From NCBI GenBank assembly GCA_002431865.1, contig DJEI01000086.1, positions 1 through 22,242 on the forward strand: DNA of 22,242 nucleotides, given 5' to 3'. This document shows positions 14,453-22,242 of this stretch, piece after piece; position 1 is the stretch's first letter, and every line of letters starts with the position of its first letter. Source of the stretch: Lachnospiraceae bacterium UBA5902 (GTDB taxonomy: Bacteria > Bacillota > Clostridia > Lachnospirales > Lachnospiraceae). The notes under the pieces were generated by a model. That model saw nothing but the letters and a program-made list of their open reading frames with translations. It did not search any database and had not been told where the DNA came from. A program made the translations under genes and the position numbers.

Positions 14453-15082
14453 TTATTCCAAACATTCCATCTTGCTGACTGACACCTCGTATGCGACCTT
14501 ATTGACTATCTCATCATTTCCTATTTTTTTCTGATATTCCCGGCTCTGGATACGTCCCCAGATTGCCACATGCTCACCAACTGCGAGCTTTCCCGCAAAT
14601 CTGGCATTTCTGCCCCAGCAGATACAAGGAATATAATCCGATTTTCCGTACGCCCGGTTCACAGCGAGCAGAATATCTGCAATCTCTCTGCCAAGCGGCG
14701 TCATACGGTAGATCGGCTCTTTGCATATGTATCCGTCTAAGTATATCTGGTTTGGTTTGTTCTCCTTGTCATCCACCGCATCGATCACCTCGATCTCACG
14801 GACAAACACAGACAGGATCAAACGGTTCTTGTTCTCCTCGTGCTTGTTGTACGACCGGAACTGTCCCTTCGCCAGTACCTTTTCCCCAATGTGGGATTTT
14901 TCTACATCAAACAGGCGATCGGAAACCATCAAAGGAATCACGTCATGCGCATCGCTTAATCTGCTGACTACCAGATCCACCATGTAGAATCCCTCTCCAA
15001 ATATCTCATGGCTGAATCGGAAATCTGATACGATTTCTCCTGCTACTACCACCTGATTGTTGTTCAAAATCTTCTCTGTCAT
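14453..15082 (-). CDS. Single-stranded DNA-binding protein with two OB folds
   Basis: A 209-residue protein made of two SSB-like OB folds in tandem. The second (about residues 110-207) is a clear match to bacterial SSB (NQIYLDGYICKEP, ILLAVNRAYGKSDYIPCICWG, VAIWGRIQSREY). The first (about 8-100) is more diverged but keeps the same strand pattern. It ends MECLE and lacks the acidic DDDIPF-type tail through which normal SSB recruits partner proteins. The start follows GGGAGG. It sits after dnaE and an rRNA methyltransferase, across a structured 120-bp gap. It may be an accessory SSB, with the tailed main SSB elsewhere in the genome. Confidence 0.82.
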   Translation of the reverse strand: MTEKILNNNQVVVAGEIVSDFRFSHEIFGEGFYMVDLVVSRLSDAHDVIPLMVSDRLFDVEKSHIGEKVLAKGQFRSYNKHEENKNRLILSVFVREIEVIDAVDDKENKPNQIYLDGYICKEPIYRMTPLGREIADILLAVNRAYGKSDYIPCICWGRNARFAGKLAVGEHVAIWGRIQSREYQKKIGNDEIVNKVAYEVSVSKMECLE

Positions 15083-15106
15083 ATTTTTTCCTCCCTCTTG
15101 TCAATG

Positions 15107-15188
15107 TTCACAGCCTCATTTATATCCCCATATAAACTGTGAATTTTTAATATTGTACATTTACAATATATGCGTGCCTATATTGTAA
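15107..15188 (-). promoter_or_regulatory. Structured leader of the ssb-like gene: large stem-loop plus alternative hairpins
   Basis: The gap between the methyltransferase and ssb-like genes is full of inverted repeats. 15107-15143 forms a 14-bp stem (7+7) with a 5-nt bulge on one side and a GGGG loop in the RNA. Upstream of it, arms at 15179-15188 and 15150-15157 are near-copies of each other and both complementary to the arm at 15161-15170 (10 and 8 bp, perfect). The two hairpins therefore exclude each other. The same repeats could instead be a multi-copy DNA operator (TACAATAT-like). No GC-rich terminator is present, and no convincing promoter was found. Confidence 0.5.
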
Positions 15189-15202
15189 TATTCCAAACTT
15201 TT

Positions 15203-15988
15203 TCATTTTTTTCCTGTGCTTCGCTGTCGCAATACCTCGTATGCGATCACCGCGGTTGAAATCGCTGCATTTAACGACTCCACCTGTCCGCACATCGGAA
15301 TCCGGATCAGATCATCTGCTTTCGCGCTGATTTCATCTGACAAGCCATTTCCTTCGTTTCCGATCAGAAATGCACAGCCTCCGGTAAAATCCTTCTCATA
15401 GAAAGTCTCTCCATTCAGATGTGCCCCGTAAACCCGGATTCCGCGCGTTTTCACATGCTCGGTTGCCGCTGCCAGATCCCCGGCTACGACGATTGGCATC
15501 CGGAAAATTGACCCCATTGTCGAACGGATTACCTTCGGATTATAAATATCAACCGTATCTGCACTCAGGATAATACCGGTTACCCCGGCGCCTTCAGCGG
15601 TTCGTATAATTGTACCAAGATTTCCCGGGTCCTGCAATCGTTCAATGATCAGTAGAAATGGTGCCGCATCACCTGCAAATAAATCATCCTCGGTTCTTGC
15701 TGTCTGGTATACCTCTGCCAGAATCCCCTGCGGTGTATTCGTATCCGACATACTCTGAAAAACCGAATCTCGGACGATCTCCACCTCTGCCGGTATCTGG
15801 CTGCAGATATCTGCGAATTTGTCCGTCATACTCTCCGCCACATAAAGCGTCTTGACCGCATCTGCCGGAATCTCCCGCACCATGCGGATACCCTCCACGA
15901 TATAAAGCCCGGTCTCTTTGCGCCGGCTGGCGGATTTAATCAGTTTTTTTATTTCTTTGATTTTGTCGTTTGATGCTGACGTTATCAC
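15203..15988 (-). CDS. TrmH/SpoU-family RNA 2'-O-ribose methyltransferase
   Basis: A 261-residue SPOUT methyltransferase. An N-terminal substrate-binding domain (about 1-100) precedes the knotted catalytic domain. Motif 1 is LQDPGNLGTIIRTAEG (with the catalytic-type Asn and Arg), motif 2 FLIGNEGNGLSDE, and motif 3 IPMCGQVESLNAAISTAVIAYE, which forms the trefoil knot and SAM pocket. It is most like RlmB-type 23S rRNA methyltransferases, but the exact nucleotide is not known. The start is a GTG whose last bases form the dnaE stop (GTGA overlap), with only a weak GGAAA site upstream. It therefore probably depends on translational coupling with dnaE. Confidence 0.9.
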   Translation of the reverse strand: MITSASNDKIKEIKKLIKSASRRKETGLYIVEGIRMVREIPADAVKTLYVAESMTDKFADICSQIPAEVEIVRDSVFQSMSDTNTPQGILAEVYQTARTEDDLFAGDAAPFLLIIERLQDPGNLGTIIRTAEGAGVTGIILSADTVDIYNPKVIRSTMGSIFRMPIVVAGDLAAATEHVKTRGIRVYGAHLNGETFYEKDFTGGCAFLIGNEGNGLSDEISAKADDLIRIPMCGQVESLNAAISTAVIAYEVLRQRSTGKK

Positions 15989-18900
15989 GATTGCTTTCCG
16001 TTTCCTTTCTTATCTAAGAGAATGACATTTGACTCTCCATAGATCTGCTTCAATTTTTCTACCAAATTCCCGCTGGCATCCACCCGGTATAAATCCGGGA
16101 GCTGCTTGAGCTTGATATTTTGCTCCTGTCCTTCTCCAGCCGGTTTGATCAGTACCTTCACGACCACCCGACCCGGATACTGCCGAAGCGTCGCATAGAG
16201 TGCCTGCTCCTGCTGCATATAAGTTTCTAATTCTGTGAAGCGCAGCCACAGTTCCTTACCGGCTGCCATACGCTCCTGCCGGATCTCGTCGAAAGTCGTC
16301 ATCTTTGAGAAAAGCAGCTTGCCGCCCCGCTCATCGACCGATGCATTTCCTTTGATCAGCACCTTCGCATCCTTCACAAACCGTTCTTTATTCTGCCTGT
16401 AATCTCTGGCGAACACGACAACCTCAACCGAACCATACAGATCCTCCACAGTAAGGAACGCCATCTCATCGCCGTTTCGTGTTGTCTTCTTCGTAATTTC
16501 CGTGAGCAGACCACCAATCGTATAACTGGATTTGTCCACGACACGTTCGCGCTCCTCGAACTCCATCTCTGTCCCGGCATTTTCGTCCTCCTCGGTATCT
16601 GCCAGAAATGCCGTTGATTTCGCGGTTGTATACTCTTCTATAATATCCAGATCATCCTCCAGTGGATGTCCACTGACATAGATACCCAGAATCTCCTTTT
16701 CCTTGGCAAGCAGGTCATCCTTCGGGTATTCCTCCACATCCGGATAGCGCACCTGAAATTCCGTCTTTTCTTCCTCACCAAGGAAATCCATCAGCGACAT
16801 CTGTCCACTCATGGCATTTTTCTTTTCTTTCGCCGTCTGCTCTAAAACAGCCGGATAGACCATCATCATCTGATGACGGTTATAACCAAAGCTGTCAAAC
16901 GCGCCTGCCAAAATAAAGCTCTCAATCGTCCGCTTGTTTGCTTCCTTTCCTGAAAGTCTCGTACAGAAATCCTCCAGGCTTGTAAATGAACCGTTCGCAA
17001 CAACCTCCTGATGCACGACCTCTGTCACACCGTCTCCAATACTTCTTAATCCCGACAAGCCAAACCGGATCGCATTTCCATCGACAAGGAAATCTCCGCT
17101 TCCTTTGTTGATATCCGGCGGTAGGATTTTGATGCCAAGCGATTTACACGTCTGGATATAACTGCTCATCTTCTCCGTATTTTCACGGACAGACGAGATC
17201 AGCGCTGCCATGTATTCAACCGGATAATAGATCTTCAAATATGCGGTCTGATATGCGACCACCGCATACACTGCCGCATGCGACTTGTTGAATGCATAGT
17301 TTGCAAAATCGACCATATCGTCAAAGATTTTATTGGCAACGGATTCCGGGATGCCGTTTTTGACACAGCCCGGCACGTTTAACTCCTCGTTACCATATAC
17401 AAAATACTGCCGCTCTTTGTCCATGACGTCTGCTTTTTTCTTCGCCATCGCACGGCGCACCAGATCGGAACGTCCCATCGAATATCCGGCAAGCTCCATG
17501 ACAATCTGCATAACCTGCTCCTGATATACCATACAGCCATATGTCGATTTCAAGATCTTCTCCAGCTTCGGTGTGTCATAGACGATGCTCTCCGGATGCT
17601 CACGGTTCGCCAGATACTTCGGAATGAAATCCATCGGTCCCGGACGGTACAAAGAGATTCCAGCGATTACTTCATCCAGATTCTTCGGCTTCAGCTGCTT
17701 CATGAAGGACTTCATACCGGCACTCTCCAACTGGAATACACCGTCGGTCTTTCCTTCCGATAACAGTTCATAAACTGCCGGATCGGTCAGATCCAGCTCG
17801 GACATATTGATCTTTACCCCATGATTCGCTTCGATCCGGTCCAACGCATCCTTGATGACTGTCAGATTCCGCAGTGCCAGAAAGTCCATCTTCAAAAGTC
17901 CCAGCTCTTCTACCGGGTCCTTCTCATACTGGCAGACAATACCGCCATCCACACTTCGCGCGAGCGGTACATATTCCTCGATCGGCTTCTGACCGATAAT
18001 AACGCCCGCGGGATGCACACCGGTATGCCGCTGCAGACCTTCGAGCTTCATCGCCATGTCGAGCAGCTTTGTTACATCCGGTTCATTCTCATACATTTCC
18101 TTCAAATCGGGGCTTACTTTCAAAGCCACTGGAAGAGTGACATCCTTTACGCCCGGAATTTTATTCGGAATCGCCTTTGCAACCTTATCACACAGACTAT
18201 ACGGAAGTGCCATCGCACGGCCAACGTCGCGCACACACATCTTTGCCGCCATCGTACCAAAGGTGACGATCTGGACAACCTTTTCCTTACCGTATTTCTG
18301 TACAACGTAATCAATGACTTCCTGTCTTCGGTTGACACAGAAATCAATATCAATATCTGGCATCGATACACGTTCCGGATTCAGGAATCGTTCAAACAGC
18401 AGATCATACCGAAGCGGCTCGATATCCGTAATATACAGACAATAGGATACAATTGATCCGGCGGCAGAGCCTCTGCCCGGTCCAACCGGAATATCATGAC
18501 TTTTCGCGTAATTGACAAAATCCCACACGATCAGGAAATAATCGACAAAGCCCATCTGTTTAATCATGTCAAGCTCATAATGCAGGCGGTTCTTTACTTC
18601 CTCTGTGACCTCCGGATACCGTTTTTTCGCACCCTCCTCGCAGAGCATCGTCAGATACGAGAAAGAATCATACCCCTCCGGCACATCGTATTTTGGAAGC
18701 TTCCGCTCACCAAACACGATCTCGACATTACACATATCTGCGATCTTGTTCGTATTCTCCAGTGCTTCCTTTGCATATGGAAACAGCGCTTCCATCTCCT
18801 CCGGGGATTTCAGATAGAACTGTCCTTCCTCATAGCGCATGCGATCCTCATCGTTGACCGTCTTTCCTGTCTGGATACAGAGCAGGATATCATGCGCCTC

Positions 18901-19545
18901 CCAGTCCTCTTTGTTGATATAATGGGAATCGTTCGTAACAACCATCGGAATACCGGTTTCTTTGGACAACCGCATCACGCCCATATTGACCGTACGCTGA
19001 TCCGGGATGCCGTGATCCTGCATCTCCAGATAATAGTTGCCCTCGCCAAAGATCTTCAGATGGCGCAGTGCTGCTTCCTTTGCTTTCTCATACTGCTCCT
19101 GTCGCAGATCAGTTGCAACCTCTCCGGCAAGACATGCCGAAAGCGCAATGATACCCTCATGGTATTTCTCCAGCACCTCCATATCCACACGCGGTTTATA
19201 ATAATATCCCTCCGTGTAGCCACGCGTCACGATCTTACAGAGGTTATGATATCCCTCGTTGTTTTTTGCAAGCAGAACGAGATGGTAATAGCGGTTTTCT
19301 CCCTTTACCACCTCGCGGTCAAACCGGGAACCCGGTGCCACATACACTTCACAGCCGATGATCGGCTTGATTCCATTTGCCTTACATGTCTTATAAAATT
19401 CAATCACGCCGTACATCGCACCATGGTCTGTGATCGCAAGTGCATCCATGCCAAGCTCTTTTGCACGTGGAACCAGCTCCTTGATCTTCGCGGAGCCATC
19501 CAACAGACTGTACTGCGTATGCACATGTAAATGTGTAAATTTCAT
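15985..19545 (-). CDS. dnaE: DNA polymerase III alpha subunit (DnaE)
   Basis: The 1186-residue replicative polymerase subunit. The N-terminal PHP domain keeps a full set of metal ligands (His7/His9 in HLHVH, Asp40-His41, Glu66 in GCEVY, and Asp206/His208 in NDSHY). The polymerase core has GPGRGSAAGS (355-364), the catalytic pair Asp397/Asp399 in PDIDIDF, and the third Asp554 in KMDF. An internal beta-clamp motif QMSLMDF is at 915-921, and the OB fold spans about 1008-1080. The start follows AGGAG, which overlaps the stop of the gene before. In Firmicutes PolC is usually the main replicase, with DnaE extending primers on the lagging strand. polC is not in this window. Confidence 0.97.
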   Translation of the reverse strand: MKFTHLHVHTQYSLLDGSAKIKELVPRAKELGMDALAITDHGAMYGVIEFYKTCKANGIKPIIGCEVYVAPGSRFDREVVKGENRYYHLVLLAKNNEGYHNLCKIVTRGYTEGYYYKPRVDMEVLEKYHEGIIALSACLAGEVATDLRQEQYEKAKEAALRHLKIFGEGNYYLEMQDHGIPDQRTVNMGVMRLSKETGIPMVVTNDSHYINKEDWEAHDILLCIQTGKTVNDEDRMRYEEGQFYLKSPEEMEALFPYAKEALENTNKIADMCNVEIVFGERKLPKYDVPEGYDSFSYLTMLCEEGAKKRYPEVTEEVKNRLHYELDMIKQMGFVDYFLIVWDFVNYAKSHDIPVGPGRGSAAGSIVSYCLYITDIEPLRYDLLFERFLNPERVSMPDIDIDFCVNRRQEVIDYVVQKYGKEKVVQIVTFGTMAAKMCVRDVGRAMALPYSLCDKVAKAIPNKIPGVKDVTLPVALKVSPDLKEMYENEPDVTKLLDMAMKLEGLQRHTGVHPAGVIIGQKPIEEYVPLARSVDGGIVCQYEKDPVEELGLLKMDFLALRNLTVIKDALDRIEANHGVKINMSELDLTDPAVYELLSEGKTDGVFQLESAGMKSFMKQLKPKNLDEVIAGISLYRPGPMDFIPKYLANREHPESIVYDTPKLEKILKSTYGCMVYQEQVMQIVMELAGYSMGRSDLVRRAMAKKKADVMDKERQYFVYGNEELNVPGCVKNGIPESVANKIFDDMVDFANYAFNKSHAAVYAVVAYQTAYLKIYYPVEYMAALISSVRENTEKMSSYIQTCKSLGIKILPPDINKGSGDFLVDGNAIRFGLSGLRSIGDGVTEVVHQEVVANGSFTSLEDFCTRLSGKEANKRTIESFILAGAFDSFGYNRHQMMMVYPAVLEQTAKEKKNAMSGQMSLMDFLGEEEKTEFQVRYPDVEEYPKDDLLAKEKEILGIYVSGHPLEDDLDIIEEYTTAKSTAFLADTEEDENAGTEMEFEERERVVDKSSYTIGGLLTEITKKTTRNGDEMAFLTVEDLYGSVEVVVFARDYRQNKERFVKDAKVLIKGNASVDERGGKLLFSKMTTFDEIRQERMAAGKELWLRFTELETYMQQEQALYATLRQYPGRVVVKVLIKPAGEGQEQNIKLKQLPDLYRVDASGNLVEKLKQIYGESNVILLDKKGNGKQS

Positions 19546-19553
19546 CTTATCTC

Positions 19554-20171
19554 CTAGTAATCTTCTCCATATGGAAAAAAATATTTCAAAAATGGCAGAT
19601 ACTTCGCAAGCTTCTTCCGACGCAGCGGAATCACCTCGTAATTATGAATATAGCGGAAAGTATAAGCCTCGCCTTTTCTCGCAAGCATATTCAGATACTT
19701 CTCCAGAAGCTTCGCGGAATCCGGATGCAGCAGACGTCTCGATCTGCCATTCATATAATAATCGAGTGGCTGCTTCTCATAATAATTTTCCTTGTTGTAG
19801 ATCTTGCAGGCTGCCACACGGTCACAGAACATCTCTATCACATATTCCTTTGGCATCTTGCAGCCAACCAGCAAATGCTCCGTATCGTTTCTGTCAACAT
19901 TGTAATCCACCCAGTACTCCAGGTGATGCTTGTTTCTTCCCTTGTGATGCAGCCACGAGGAAGTATATCCCTTATCCTCGCGTTCCGCATCGTTCGGACT
20001 ACGGTTTCCCTGATAGTATTTCGCGCCCATCGAGAACTCCGTCCACGAATATTTGGACAGGTCGTGCAACAGTCCCTGCTTATACAATCCAACCGCAAAG
20101 CAATGCCGCATCACCATGATCTTATGTGCGGTAATCGTCTTTAAATGTTCCAGCCACTTCATTTTTAACAT
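19554..20171 (-). CDS. DUF5662-like conserved protein
   Basis: A 205-residue cytosolic protein with no membrane segment. It is rich in His, Tyr and Trp, with conserved-looking blocks HKIMVMRHCF (16-25), LLHDLSKYSWTEF (34-46) and a second histidine cluster SSWLHHKGRNKHHLEYW. The HD of LLHDLSK and the HH pairs suggest a metal site resembling HD-domain hydrolases, but this is inference. It matches, from memory, the uncharacterised DUF5662 family common in Clostridia and phages. It is 8 bp before dnaE and 18 bp after apbE, so co-transcribed. The start could be the ATG at 20169-20171 or the one three codons later; neither has a strong site. Confidence 0.8.
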   Translation of the reverse strand: MLKMKWLEHLKTITAHKIMVMRHCFAVGLYKQGLLHDLSKYSWTEFSMGAKYYQGNRSPNDAEREDKGYTSSWLHHKGRNKHHLEYWVDYNVDRNDTEHLLVGCKMPKEYVIEMFCDRVAACKIYNKENYYEKQPLDYYMNGRSRRLLHPDSAKLLEKYLNMLARKGEAYTFRYIHNYEVIPLRRKKLAKYLPFLKYFFPYGEDY

Positions 20172-20189
20172 CTCTTTTCGCCTTCTATT

Positions 20190-21272
20190 TTATTTCTGTG
20201 CAGCCTGTGCCACATGATACTGTTCTTTCAGTCCATCCGTCACAGTCACCTGATTTTCTTTGTCAATAAATACTGCCTCTGCCTTGTACTTCTGCAACAA
20301 TGGCAAAGACTTCTCATAGCCAAGCACATAGCATGCCGTCGACAATGCATCGCTGTACAAGCCATTTTGGCATACGACCGTCACCGAAGCAAGTCCTGAC
20401 TCCGCCGGATATCCGGTTGTACGGTCTAAAATATGATGATACCTCGTACCATCCTTCTCAACAAACTTTTCATAATCGCCCGAGGTCGATACACAGGTGT
20501 TGCTGTCTGAAGCAAATTCCAGATAGCCAATCATATCCTCGGTGTCACCCTGCGGATCACGGATGCCTACCCGGAATGCACTGCCGTCCTTTTTTGCTCC
20601 ATACACAAGCACGCTTCCGCCGACACTGATCGTTCCGCCGCTTACTGCATCTTCTTTTAATATCTGTTCTGCAATATCCAGCGCAAATCCCTTGCCGACC
20701 GCGCCAAGATCAAGCACCATATCCGGATTACCAATCGTTACGTTCTTCGATTCACCGATTGTCACTGCCTCATAGCCGGTCTTTGCGAGCGCTTCTTTGA
20801 TTTCTGTATCTGTCGGGACACGAAAATCTTCCTCCGTCGCCGACTCGATATTCCAGAGATTCGCAAGTGGGCGAATCGTGATGTCCAACGCGCCCTCGCT
20901 GTCCCGGCATATGCTATACGCCTGCGTCAGCGCCAGATACAAGGTATCCGAAACCTCTGCTGCTTCTCCCGCCGTGTATGTGTGGTTCAGCTTATATAAG
21001 GCACTGCCCTCCTGCCGCCATGATATCTCCTGCTCATCTAAGTCTTTGATTGCCTGTTCAATCTTCGCATACTCCGTATCCTGTGTCCCATACAGACTGA
21101 CCGACACCGATGTTCCCATCGCGAAGCTGTACATCGTCTGTCCATCGGCAATCGGCCTGTCCTTTGATGTATCCTCCCGTGCATTCCCCCACTGGTACAG
21201 TACGATCAAAAGTCCTGCAACTACAAGCATACCGATTGCAACCACTATTTTTCTACCGATTCCCTGCTGCAT
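20190..21272 (-). CDS. apbE: FAD:protein FMN transferase
   Basis: A 360-residue, membrane-anchored ApbE. It attaches FMN from FAD to a Thr/Ser of target proteins such as the RnfG/RnfD or NqrB/C subunits and other extracytoplasmic flavoproteins. One N-terminal hydrophobic segment (about 8-27) without a lipobox places the catalytic domain outside. Family motifs are MGTSVSVSLYG, ALDITIRPLANLW, the metal/flavin loop VLDLGAVGKGFALD, and DALSTACYVLG near the end. The start lies 1 bp after the preceding gene. Its GAAGGA site is 13 bases away, so coupling is likely. No ApbE substrate gene is seen in this window. Confidence 0.94.
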   Translation of the reverse strand: MQQGIGRKIVVAIGMLVVAGLLIVLYQWGNAREDTSKDRPIADGQTMYSFAMGTSVSVSLYGTQDTEYAKIEQAIKDLDEQEISWRQEGSALYKLNHTYTAGEAAEVSDTLYLALTQAYSICRDSEGALDITIRPLANLWNIESATEEDFRVPTDTEIKEALAKTGYEAVTIGESKNVTIGNPDMVLDLGAVGKGFALDIAEQILKEDAVSGGTISVGGSVLVYGAKKDGSAFRVGIRDPQGDTEDMIGYLEFASDSNTCVSTSGDYEKFVEKDGTRYHHILDRTTGYPAESGLASVTVVCQNGLYSDALSTACYVLGYEKSLPLLQKYKAEAVFIDKENQVTVTDGLKEQYHVAQAAQK

Positions 21273-21273
21273 A

Positions 21274-21525
21274 TCAATGATGATATCCTTCCATTCGTTT
21301 TGTGTATTCGTCGAGCTGCTCTTTTAATTTCTTATATTCTTTTTCCTTTAACTCCCCGGCTGCCTGATATTCAGCCAGCTTTACCTCCGCCTGCTTCCGC
21401 GCAGAAATCGCCAGATCCTTGTAGTTGTTCTCCAGATTGATCTGCACTTCATGAAACAGTGCTTCTATCTCTTTTTTCGCCTGACTCGTTTTTCCAAATA
21501 ACAAAACCTTCACTTCCTTTTTCAT
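21274..21525 (-). CDS. Small charged coiled-coil protein
   Basis: An 83-residue soluble protein, almost entirely helical, with strongly heptad-like charged residues (KKEIEALFHEVQ, then KEKEYKKLKEQLDEYTKRME). I do not recognise a family. It may be an adaptor or scaffold. It starts at the ATG at 21523-21525; an earlier ATG at 21550-21552 lies within about 10 nt of the predicted transcription start and is unlikely. The ribosome binding site is weak (GAG at nine bases). It is the first gene of the apbE-DUF5662-dnaE transcript. Confidence 0.65.
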   Translation of the reverse strand: MKKEVKVLLFGKTSQAKKEIEALFHEVQINLENNYKDLAISARKQAEVKLAEYQAAGELKEKEYKKLKEQLDEYTKRMEGYHH

Positions 21526-21563
21526 GGAAATTCTCAAAACATTTGTTCGCATAATTATGTTTT

Positions 21564-21592
21564 AGTATACCATTTTTTCGTTCTTATTTCAA
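21564..21592 (-). promoter_or_regulatory. Promoter of the apbE-dnaE operon
   Basis: Minus strand: TTGAAA (21587-21592), a 17-bp spacer, and TATACT (21564-21569). The start is predicted near 21557. It is back-to-back with the plus-strand promoter at 21600-21628. Confidence 0.82.
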
Positions 21593-21599
21593 TGTATGA

Positions 21600-21628
21600 T
21601 TGAAAGTCCTCCCGCTTTTTGATAAAAT
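21600..21628 (+). promoter_or_regulatory. Promoter of the ABC-F gene
   Basis: TTGAAA (21600-21605), a 17-bp spacer, and TAAAAT (21623-21628). Its -35 is a mirror copy of the divergent promoter's -35, seven bases away. Confidence 0.75.
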
Positions 21629-21670
21629 GCTCTGGTAGAATTTGTTTGAAACACGCAGGAGGAATTTATC

Positions 21671-22242
21671 ATGCTGTTAGCATGCCAGAATATATCAAAA
21701 GCATTCGGCACAAAGGAAGTTTTGAAGGATATCAACTTCCATGTCAACGAGAAAGAAAAGATCGCCATTGTTGGTATCAACGGTTCCGGAAAGACGACGC
21801 TCCTCAAGATCATCATGGGCGAAGAATCCGCCGACAGCGGACAGGTCGTGATCGCCAAGGATACCACGATTGGTTACCTGTCCCAGCATCAGGATATCTC
21901 CTTTGACAACACGATCTATGGTGAGATGCTTGCAGCCAAGCAGTACATCCTTGATTTAGAGGCGAATATCCGCCGCTTGGAACAAGATATGAAGCATGTC
22001 GAGGGCGAAGAATTAGAGAAGATCTTAGAGACCTACAACCGCCTGAGCAGCAAATACGACCGCGACAATGGGTATTCTTATGAGAGTGAGATTACAGGCG
22101 TTTTAAAAGGACTTGGATTTGGACCGGAGGACTATGACCGCCATATCAATACATTATCCGGTGGACAGAAGATGCGAATCGCACTGGGACGTCTGCTTCT
22201 GACACGCCCGGACATTATCATCCTCGATGAGCCGACAAACCA
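21671..22242 (+). CDS. ABC-F family ATPase, YdiF-like (partial, 3' end cut)
   Basis: The first 190 residues of an ABC-F protein, cut by the window edge. These are soluble tandem ATPases that act on the ribosome, with some giving antibiotic protection. The first ATPase domain is complete in outline: Walker A GINGSGKTT (35-43), the Q-loop region GYLSQHQD, a charged helical arm, the signature LSGGQ and Walker B IIILDEPTN at the very end. The N-terminus and arm look most like Bacillus YdiF. The start ATG follows CAGGAGGAATTT (AGGAGG, eight bases). The linker and second ATPase domain lie outside the window, so the subgroup is tentative. Confidence 0.92.
   Translation, partial: MLLACQNISKAFGTKEVLKDINFHVNEKEKIAIVGINGSGKTTLLKIIMGEESADSGQVVIAKDTTIGYLSQHQDISFDNTIYGEMLAAKQYILDLEANIRRLEQDMKHVEGEELEKILETYNRLSSKYDRDNGYSYESEITGVLKGLGFGPEDYDRHINTLSGGQKMRIALGRLLLTRPDIIILDEPTN

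Noticed and set aside
15149..15188. Rho-independent terminator after the methyltransferase gene
   Set aside because: The stems are AT-only with no following T-run, so they are poor terminators.
18496..19530. 344-codon open frame opposite dnaE
   Set aside because: No ribosome binding site, no recognisable family and His/Ile/Leu-rich shadow composition; it lies entirely inside the strongly supported dnaE.
1..22242. CRISPR arrays, insertion sequences, prophage genes, tRNA or rRNA genes
   Set aside because: No regularly spaced repeats, transposase or integrase motifs, phage structural genes or tRNA-like folds were seen on either strand.

Overview
The window reads as a chromosomal, housekeeping-rich segment of a low-to-mid GC Gram-positive anaerobe of the Clostridia, most likely family Lachnospiraceae. 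This rests on AGGAGG-type ribosome binding sites, TTGACA/TATAAT-type promoters, a lysine riboswitch on dapA, a type III pantothenate kinase, a DnaE-type polymerase, a YdiF-like ABC-F protein and 3D-domain and AP2-like proteins. Nothing looks like a phage, an insertion sequence, a CRISPR array or a tRNA/rRNA gene. Almost all genes lie on the minus strand, so transcription runs right to left.

Right end (about 14.4-22.2 kb): a pair of mirror-image promoters drives a YdiF-like ABC-F gene (+, cut by the window edge) and a minus-strand operon: a small coiled-coil protein, membrane-anchored ApbE flavin transferase, a DUF5662-like protein, DnaE, and a TrmH-family rRNA methyltransferase whose GTG start overlaps the dnaE stop. 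After an unusually structured 120-bp gap comes a tandem-OB-fold SSB-like gene.

Middle (about 9.4-14.4 kb): a TTGACA-17-TATACT promoter, a lysine riboswitch with a terminator, then dapA-dapB-small conserved protein-coaX-dusB as one tightly spaced unit. Lysine may therefore set expression of a CoA-biosynthesis gene and a tRNA-modification gene as well as dapAB. Head-on to dusB, overlapping it by 20 bp, is a plus-strand gene for a protein with two AP2-like domains around what looks like a decayed HNH core.

Left-centre (about 3.4-9.5 kb): a minus-strand promoter followed by a sequence that exactly matches the WalR box precedes a membrane-anchored 3D-domain protein and thrC. A candidate preQ1-I riboswitch plus terminator then precedes queD-queE-folE-queC, which together form the complete GTP-to-preQ0 pathway, followed by a diacylglycerol/lipid kinase gene.

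Left end (1-3.4 kb): glmM (own promoter) and a polyprenyl-phosphate sugar transferase form an envelope/exopolysaccharide pair. They converge on a PilZ-domain gene across a shared bidirectional terminator.

Several gene starts were moved downstream of the longest open frame because a clear ribosome binding site marks a later start (queC, folE, queE, queD, the 3D protein, dapA and the small gene after dapB). All family assignments come from motifs read by eye; no database search was run.
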